Made by a program: the position numbers and the translations under genes
NCBI GenBank assembly: GCA_025716815.1
Contig: JAIXMN010000028.1
Coordinates: forward strand, 372,001-436,000
Reading direction: 5' to 3'
Length of the DNA stretch: 64,000 nt
Source: Dichotomocladium elegans
Lineage: Eukaryota > Mucoromycota > Mucoromycetes > Mucorales > Lichtheimiaceae
In this document: positions 57,726-64,000 of the stretch, piece by piece
Numbering within the stretch: the stretch's first letter is position 1
How the letters are laid out: each line of letters starts with the position of its first letter
The notes under the pieces: generated by a model
Seen by the model: the letters and a program-made list of their open reading frames with translations, nothing else
Databases searched by the model: none
What the model was told of the DNA's origin: nothing

Positions 57726-57788
57726 CAACAATCAGATTGGTGCTGTCATGAAACAAGGAATTTCTCTTCTTCTTTTACTTTGAACAAA

Positions 57789-59650
57789 ATGGCCTCTATC
57801 AGTGCTGCCTTGAAGTCTCGTGTCCGCCGTCCTCAACTGCTCAAGAAGGTCATGAAGGCCGAGGATACCATTCCTTTGTTTGAGAATGGCCAGTACGTGG
57901 TTATACAGAGAAATAGATTTTTGACAACACAAATATAATTCTTTATTTACATCGGAACAGGTACCTCGGCTGGTCAGGCTTCACTGGTGTTGGCTATCCC
58001 AAGATGATCCCCAGTGCTCTTGCCGATCACGTTGAAAAGAACAACTTGCAGGGCAAGATGAAGTTCAACCTTTTTGTCGGTGCCTCCACTGGTGCCGAGA
58101 CCGAGGATCGTTGGGCCACCCTTGACATGATTGATCGCCGTTACCCTCACCAAGTCGGCAAGAACATCAAGAAGGGCATCAACGAGGGCCGTATCCGTTT
58201 CGCCGATAAGCACTTGTCCATGTTTCCCCAAGATTTGCTCTATGGTATGCGCTCTCAGGAGGGATCGATTGCGTGATTCAATACATGTTAGCTAACAAAG
58301 GGAAATCCCTTACTCAGGCTTCTACACCAAGGACAAGCCTAACGGCAAACTGGATGTTGTGATTGTGGAGGCTACTGCTATTACTGAAGAGGGCGCCATT
58401 GTTCCCGGCGCGTCTGTCGGTGCCACCCCAGAACTTTTGGCAATGGCCGACAAGGTTATCGTTGAAGTCAATACCCGTATCCCCTCTTTCGAGGGTCTTC
58501 ACGATATCACCATGGGAAGCATTCCTCCCAACCGCAAACCTTACTTGGTTATGACCACTGAGGACCGAATTGGCTCGGTATGTGTTAAAGCAAAAGGGAG
58601 GTATGGGGCAAAAAGGCGCTCGATACTAAATGAAAGGTGTTATGATAGACTTCCATTCCTATCGACCAGGACAAGATTGTTGCCGTCATCGAGAGCGATC
58701 GCCCCGATAACACCGGTCCCACCGCCCCTGCTGACGCCACGTCCGAGGCCATTGCCGGTCATTTGATTGATTTCTTGTCTCACGAGGTGAAAATGGGCCG
58801 TCTTCCTCCTAGCTTGCTTCCTCTTCAATCGGGTATTGGTAACATTGCCAACGCCGTCATCGGTGGTCTTGCCAAGTCGCCCTTCAAGGACGTCACTGTG
58901 TATGTAGCGGAGTAGTTGAGCGAGAAACTGAGATCGTTATTGACAGCCCTTTTTTTTTCGCGGTTTTTCAAAAATAGGTTCACCGAAGTCTTGCAGGACA
59001 CTTTCCTTGAGTTCTTCGACTCTGATAAGCTCAAGTTCGCCAGCGCTACCTCCATTCGCTTCTCGCCTGATGGCTTTGACCGCTTCTATAACAACTGGGA
59101 AAAGTACAAGGACCGTCTCTTGCTGCGTTCCCAGCAGGTCTCCAACTCTCCCGAGATCATCCGCCGTCTTGGTTGCATTGCCATGAATACTCCTGTTGAA
59201 GTCGATATCTATGCCCATGCCAACTCGACTCTCGTCTGCGGTTCGGGTATGCTTAACGGTCTCGGTGGCTCCGCCGATTTCTTGCGCAACTCGAAACTCT
59301 CCATCATGCATACTCCTTCGGCTCGTCGCTCCAAGACGGATCCTACCGGCATCACTTGCATCGTGCCTTTCGCCACCCACGTTGATCAGACTGAGCACGA
59401 TCTTGACGTGATTGTGACCGAGCAGGGTTTGGCTGACATCCGTGGTCTTTGCCCTCGTGATCGCGCTCAGGTCATCATCGACAAGTGCGCTCACCCTGAC
59501 TACAAGCCCTTGTTGCAGGATTACCTTGACTACTCCACCAAGAAGTGCCTGGCTGCTGGCCGTGGTCATGAACCCCACATGCTTGACAAGGCTTTCAAGA
59601 TGCACGTCAATCTGCTGGAGAAGGGCACCATGAAGATTGATTCGTGGTAA
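57789..59650 (+). CDS. ACH1: Acetyl-CoA hydrolase / CoA-transferase (Ach1)
   Basis: Mitochondrial enzyme that moves CoA between acetyl-CoA, succinate or propionyl-CoA (classically called acetyl-CoA hydrolase). Five exons: 57789-57892, 57961-58244, 58318-58577, 58649-58899, 58978-59650, all with matching phases. Product about 523 residues, usual for the family. Landmarks: [36 protein letters not shown], the [13 protein letters not shown] glycine-rich loop, the catalytic-Glu region [39 protein letters not shown], and [20 protein letters not shown]. The N-terminus ([20 protein letters not shown]) is basic and could act as a presequence. Codon use is strongly C-ending, consistent with high expression. 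Confidence 0.95.
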
Positions 59651-60388
59651 ACGAAAAAGAGCCGTATTAATTTGACTTTTGAAAAAGTTCTTGGGTTTTC
59701 TTTCTTTTTCTTGCATTTCTCTTTACTCCTACCCGACCCTTTACCTCCCCGTCTATTCTACCACTATTCAGTTGATGTACATTATAAACCCTTTTGAAAA
59801 GAGGCCAGTAAATAAATATAGAGAAATTCTTTCTTGATATCGCCTTTAGCTCAAAAGTTGCATAGTGGGGACCAGTTTATTATTTTGCCTCCTGTTGAAT
59901 GCAATCTGGCCCGAGGAAAAAAAAAAAAGTAATTACTCTGCGCGAACTGGCTGACTTGACTAAGGTGCGGGGCGTTGAACGTGCCTGGGGATCTAATGTG
60001 GCAAATGAAAGGTTGGATATATAATCATTCCCATATGTATATACAGGATATATATCGGATTGTCTCGCAATAATGTAAATCTTTTGTTGAATACGCTCCT
60101 CTCTAGTTCTGCGTGTGTGATCTCTGTATGTTGCGCTCTTATGTACGCTGGTGGGAAAACCCTCTTTCCAAGAAGCGACAGGCAGCAAAGCGTTTCGAAT
60201 GCCTTTCTTCGCGAATGAGTTGAGGGGTTGGTGCCGTTACTGTTCAATACGACAATCGAGCTGAAAATACCCGGAAGGGAGGAGTGGGGGTTTGGTTTTG
60301 TTTTGCCAAAGAAATCGCCCTATCCGCCGCCCCATCACGGCTGAGACCCAAATGCCAGGGAAGGGGGGTTGTTTGATCATGGCCCACA
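59651..60388. other. ACH1 3' flank
   Basis: 3'UTR with AATAAATATA near 59813, then 0.5 kb without a gene. Minus-strand frames up to 102 codons are not recognised. Confidence 0.5.
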
Positions 60389-61110
60389 CCCCCGTTCGCG
60401 TATTCTCAATGAGCAGCATAAGAGCGTTATTTTAAATGCGGTGATGAGAATCCATCCCTTGTCCTAGAACAGCTGTTGGAGCGACAGATCCAAAGAGTTG
60501 AGGGTCTCAAAGTATCTCAAACGACGCTCCGTCGATTTATGGAAAAATGAGTTGAACTTGTCATTGAAAAATGGCTCGGTTTCAGTCTTAGAAAGGAACA
60601 GAGCTGCGAAGATCCAAGAGCGCCTTGACTGGGTGCGCAGATGGGAACAAGATCAACATCGGCTGTAGTAAACGCTGCGTTTTTCTTGGTCATTCTCGAT
60701 TCCATTATGAATAGGAAACACAGCATGACATGGTCCAAGAAAGGGACTTCTGCATAAGGCACAGTACCAAAGACAAGAGGCAAAGACAACCACAATCTTG
60801 AGAGCCATCTCAGCACCAGGCATTATTCAATGTAGCTTGAGACTCCCACAGCCATCAGTCAAGAAAAGAAAGAGGGCGGGGTCAATCTGTAAGCCACAAG
60901 CAGAGGAACTGTAAATGAACATGATCTCAGCTTCCTCAAGGGCAACGATGGACTAGATGGATAAGCATGAACATAGGAAGGGCCATTACTTGGTAATGGA
61001 TAATGCACCTATCCATAAGGCTGAGAATATCAATGTGCTCATCTGCCACCCTACGTCCATTCGATTGAGCAGGTTTGGTCGGTTGTCGAAATCAAAGTAA
61101 AAGGCAATAG
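60389..61110 (+). pseudogene. IS630/Tc1-type transposase relic, copy 2
   Basis: Second, more decayed copy. 60395-60750 aligns with 56055-56400 of copy 1 at roughly 80% by eye (TTCTCAA, TTGTCCTAGAACAGCTG, CTCAAAGTATCTCAAACGAC), with several single-base indels. The first catalytic Asp is changed (the position of D-E-S in copy 1 reads G-H-S). It goes further than copy 1: the second Asp lies in MDNAPIH (60996-61016), and the Glu region in IEQVWSVVEIKVKG (61064-61105), each in different frames. Non-functional. Confidence 0.8.
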
Positions 61111-61785
61111 AATATCCTTGTTCCATTCTGCAATCTTACTAATATTCCGGATCCTCTGTAGATAACGATAGCAGCCTAACTCTCAAGTTGCCTTGAGAGG
61201 AGAGGATATGGGGCCGTGGTTTGGCTGCACCCCGCGCAGGTCTCCCACCATGGCTTCGTCGAGGTGGTTTTTTTTGTCTACGTCTGCTTCCTCCATTGCT
61301 TCTACTGCTGGCGTTTTCGTTTGCTCGTCATCGTCCCTTTCTCCATCGATCCTCAACAGCTCCGGATCTTTCCTTTCCTCCCTCTTCCGCCATTGTTGCC
61401 GCAATGGCACACCCAGCTACCTTCGCGGTAAGTTGAAGAGTAAGAAGGGGGCTGATATTTTCTGTTGACTACCAGGTATATCTCCAGCCTGACAATCCAT
61501 CAAATTCCGTTACGTTGCTGCTGCAGAGACCCCATCCTCCCAGATGTCACCGCACGATTTTGGTCAACACCTGCGCCTATGTATTAGATACCGGTTTGTG
61601 CATTCCTTAACCATCTCTTCAACTGCCCTCGATAGTATCGACCACAAACCCTCCGCTACAGCTATACAGCAAATAAAGACAGCAGCATTGACCGACTCTT
61701 TGCAACAAAAACTATTTATTTAGTTCTTTACGGGATTCATCGAAAGGACGGGGATCGATAGAGAGATCGGCGATAACCGAGGCAC
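61111..61785. other. Element debris and P0 3' flank
   Basis: Outside the tail block I see no supported gene. A 91-codon plus frame (61193-61468) ends in the tail block and could be the last part of a broken element protein. The last 100 bases are 3'UTR of the P0 gene (AACTATTTATTTAG on the plus strand). Confidence 0.4.
61412..61475 (+). repeat. Shared element tail, copy D
   Basis: Aligns with 56545-56610. One frame reads PSYLRGKLKSKKGADIFC and stops, matching the frame of copy B with conservative changes. Upstream DNA (61190-61410) is not alike between the two. Confidence 0.6.
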
Positions 61786-62803
61786 TTAGTCGAAAAGACC
61801 GAAGCCCATATCATCATCAGACTCCTCAGCCTCCTCAACCTTGGCCTCCTCCTTGGCCTCCTCGGTGGCAGCGGCAGCAGCAGCAGGGGCAGCAGCAACG
61901 ACGAAGGCATCGGGGTTCTCCAAGAACTCCTTGATCTTCTCAGAGCCCTCGAAGGTGTAGTCGGTGGCGACGGAGACAGCCAAGAGGTTCTTGTAGCCGT
62001 TGATGATCGAGTGGGGGACGGCAGCCAAGGTGGGGTAACCGGCAGCAAGGGAGACGCAGGCAACCTCGCGGATGGCGGCGAGCAAGTTAGCAACAAGGGC
62101 AGACTCCTCGACGTCCAAGATCTCGGGCGAGAAGACGGTGCCGTTGTCGAAGACTTGGGTGATGGTCATACCGTAGGTGAAGGGCGAGATGTTCAACATG
62201 TTGAGCAAGACAGCCTCGGAGGGACCGACCTTCTCACCACTCTTGACGACCTGGACATCGCTGACGATTTCAATGGTACCACGCGAAATCTTGGTAGGGA
62301 TACCAAGGGCCTGGAAGAACGAGGTCTTGCCGGGTTCCATACCAGTGTTACCACCGGGGATGTACACATCACTGGGAGCAACGGCACCAGCACGGGCAGG
62401 GGCAGCAACACGGTTCGAGGTGATCTTCTCACGGATCTCCTTGAGGTCCTTGTTGGTGAAAACGAAACCGACGTTGCCACGGACGTGAGGAGTCAAACGC
62501 TCGAGCTCAGGGCGGTCGACAACGAAAGTCTTGAAGGCACGACGGACCATGGTGTTCTTACCCATGAGGACAACACCATCGCCACGGAGAGAGTGACGGA
62601 TCTGGTGCATCTGGTTGGAACCGACGTTGTCAACATTGACAACGAAAACGGTCTTGTAGGTGTCAAGATAGTTCTTGAGCTATAGAAAAAAATAAAAGGG
62701 GCAAGATTAGAGAAGGTTTGTGCGTCTCGCGTTAAAAGATTCCTCCTTTGGTTATAAAGCTCACCTTTTCAAAGTACAGTTCCTTGGACTCTCGCTTCGA
62801 CAT
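61786..62803 (-). CDS. RPP0: 60S acidic ribosomal protein P0
   Basis: Base of the ribosomal stalk that recruits translational GTPases. Exon 1 is 62765-62803 ([13 protein letters not shown]), exon 2 is 61786-62679 (from [20 protein letters not shown]). The L10 domain has [20 protein letters not shown] and [16 protein letters not shown]; the insertion domain has [39 protein letters not shown]; the C-terminus has the Ala-rich hinge and the stalk peptide [13 protein letters not shown] shared by all P-proteins. About 311 residues, normal length. The coding strand is strongly C-ending, consistent with very high expression. The single intron near the start is common for fungal ribosomal protein genes. 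Confidence 0.97.
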
Positions 62804-62882
62804 GCTGATTAAAATGCTGTTCGAGGACTTTTAAAGAACCTGGATCCCATTATCAATATCGATCAGCAACAGTATCCTATCA

Positions 62883-62912
62883 TGGGATGGATGGATGGAT
62901 GGATGGATGGAT
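62883..62912. repeat. (GGAT)n microsatellite
   Basis: About seven GGAT units 80 bases upstream of the P0 start. Non-coding. Confidence 0.9.
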
Positions 62913-63102
62913 TCATACCTAGGAAACAGTGCAAAAGAGGAAGATCCTTACCACAGCGCGACAAGGGCCCTCGATATTGGGGGTGCGTGGGGCCGGGTGG
63001 CGCAATGCGTGACTGTTCCTATTAAATTCCCTCCCCCTCTGGTGCTCCCCAGAACCCCGCTAGACTTCATTTTCTCAAGGATTCATGCTGGTGCAATATG
63101 AT
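62913..63102. other. P0 promoter / kinase 3' flank
   Basis: Short spacer with no gene. Holds CCACAGCGCGACAAGGGCCC near 62952, of unknown meaning. Confidence 0.4.
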
Positions 63103-64000
63103 TTATTTTCCTTTATCCAAGTGTGCAGAGCAATGAGTGGATTGTGCCCGATCCAGCGGACTGGTCAAATTAGCGGTATTGCGGCGTCTGCCGAGCAAGG
63201 TTGAATTATCCATGCTCAGCTCAAATAAGGGCGTGATCGTATTGCTGCCCCTTGCGGCTCCTCTTGAAAGCAGTCTTGCTGCTTCTTCCTGGGAAGGAGG
63301 AGGCGCTTCTCTCCCTGTGGAATGGTTCTGTTTCAATGAAAGGGAGTTTTCCAGCTGTGATCGAATAGCTTCGGCCTCATCGTCATCTTTTAAGTGGCGT
63401 TTAATGATATCCTGGTCGTTGTCACTGTCACAGTCAATGTTAAGCGGGTGTCCGAAGGCTTGACATTTTTTTTTCCTGGAACCCTCCTCGGTGATGCGCT
63501 GTACAGCATAAGATACATCAAATATTTCTTTCATGGTGTTGATCCCTGGTGAAAACAACTCATGACGCCTAGAGGATGGGCTCGTGCTGTCTCCTAAAGC
63601 GTTCGTGGCATTGGGTATATTGCGTGGTGCAGATGCGGGGGTCGAATTTCCGTATTCTTTGATGTGGTGCTGTAGGAGAAGACCATCAGCTGCAGCAGAA
63701 GTAGCCTTCGTGTCGGTGTTGTTGTCCAATCCACTATCGTCCTCTGTATCGGCGGTGGCATTTGTTGATGTATCGGATGGGCTGACTTCCCCTTCTTCTT
63801 CGTCATCCGTTGTGGACGATGTTAGGGTGACTCCGTTGCTGTTGCTGCCTTTGGCGTCTGTCCTACCAAGGTCCTTGGTTCCATTTTTAAGTTGCCCTTG
63901 CCCGTGACAATTGCTGTGTAACCTAAATACCTCTGTCATCCAAGGATGCTCGAAGAACTGATCAATTGTGTAGCGCTCATTGGGATCAACGCACAACAGA
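63103..64000 (-). CDS. Rck2/Srk1-like CaMK-family protein kinase, C-terminal part
   Basis: Partial: the gene runs off the right edge, so only the end of the kinase domain and the regulatory tail are seen. The first visible residues, MCVDPNERYTIDQFFEHPWM, are kinase subdomain XI with the invariant Arg and the HPW motif. A long acidic and Ser-rich linker follows, then INTMKEIFDVSYAVQRITEE, a tail segment typical of fungal MAPK-activated kinases of the Rck1/Rck2/Srk1 group. The end carries LFELSMDNSTLLGRRRN, also typical. These kinases act downstream of stress MAPKs such as Hog1/Sty1. No catalytic loop is in the window, so activity cannot be judged. Confidence 0.82.
   Translation of the reverse strand, partial: LLCVDPNERYTIDQFFEHPWMTEVFRLHSNCHGQGQLKNGTKDLGRTDAKGSNSNGVTLTSSTTDDEEEGEVSPSDTSTNATADTEDDSGLDNNTDTKATSAAADGLLLQHHIKEYGNSTPASAPRNIPNATNALGDSTSPSSRRHELFSPGINTMKEIFDVSYAVQRITEEGSRKKKCQAFGHPLNIDCDSDNDQDIIKRHLKDDDEAEAIRSQLENSLSLKQNHSTGREAPPPSQEEAARLLSRGAARGSNTITPLFELSMDNSTLLGRRRNTANLTSPLDRAQSTHCSAHLDKGK

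Noticed and set aside
58937..59716. A 259-codon minus-strand frame
   Set aside because: It is antisense to exon 5 of ACH1, again caused by strong codon bias.
62011..62685. A 224-codon plus-strand frame
   Set aside because: It is antisense to ribosomal protein P0; long antisense frames are expected from its biased codon use.

Overview
The window is nuclear DNA of a filamentous fungus, most likely Mucoromycota (Mucorales-like). The evidence is protein-coding genes broken by many short GT..AG introns (about 50-125 nt), compact intergenic spaces, polypyrimidine- and A-rich flanks, eukaryotic housekeeping genes of fungal type (PIS1, Bem3-like RhoGAP, Spo14/PLD1, ACH1, Rck2/Srk1-like kinase), an ADCY10-like soluble adenylyl cyclase, and relics of Fanzor and IS630/Tc1-type elements of the kind known from early-diverging fungi. 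No rRNA, tRNA or CRISPR array was found by eye. The lineage call is inference from gene content; no search was run.

Layout. 1-30.5 kb is a gene-dense housekeeping segment: a DUF7082/medusa-like Q-rich protein (-), phosphatidylinositol synthase (+), a PX-PH-RhoGAP (+), eIF3k (-), beta'-COP (-), a very long soluble adenylyl cyclase (-), an orphan protein (+), ATP synthase subunit g (-) divergent from a small one-helix protein (+), a Ser-rich surface protein (-), a subtilisin with a C-terminal hydrophobic tail (-), an ankyrin protein (-) and ATP synthase subunit f (+).

30.5-42.7 kb is an accessory, gene-poor island. It holds a dispersed direct repeat, an orphan reading frame, a CAG/CAA-rich locus of uncertain frame, a roughly 300-bp inverted duplication, a 0.8-kb compound hexanucleotide satellite and a broken Fanzor (eukaryotic TnpB-like) gene.

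42.7-64 kb returns to normal genes: a tail-anchored coiled-coil protein (+), mitochondrial acetyl-CoA acetyltransferase (+), an NTF2/SnoaL-like protein (-), phospholipase D (-), acetyl-CoA hydrolase/CoA-transferase (+), ribosomal protein P0 (-), and the 3' end of a Rck2/Srk1-like kinase (-) leaving the window. Two broken IS630/Tc1-type transposase copies flank ACH1, and each is followed by the same short tail sequence; part of that tail also follows the Fanzor relic.

Functional themes: phospholipid signalling (PIS1, PLD1), small-GTPase and cAMP signalling (RhoGAP, adenylyl cyclase, kinase), mitochondrial energy metabolism (ATP synthase f and g, ACAT, ACH1) and translation/secretion (eIF3k, P0, beta'-COP). 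Gene models were built by hand from reading frames and splice signals. Exon ends are exact where given and approximate for the largest genes (beta'-COP, adenylyl cyclase, subtilisin, ankyrin protein, PLD1).
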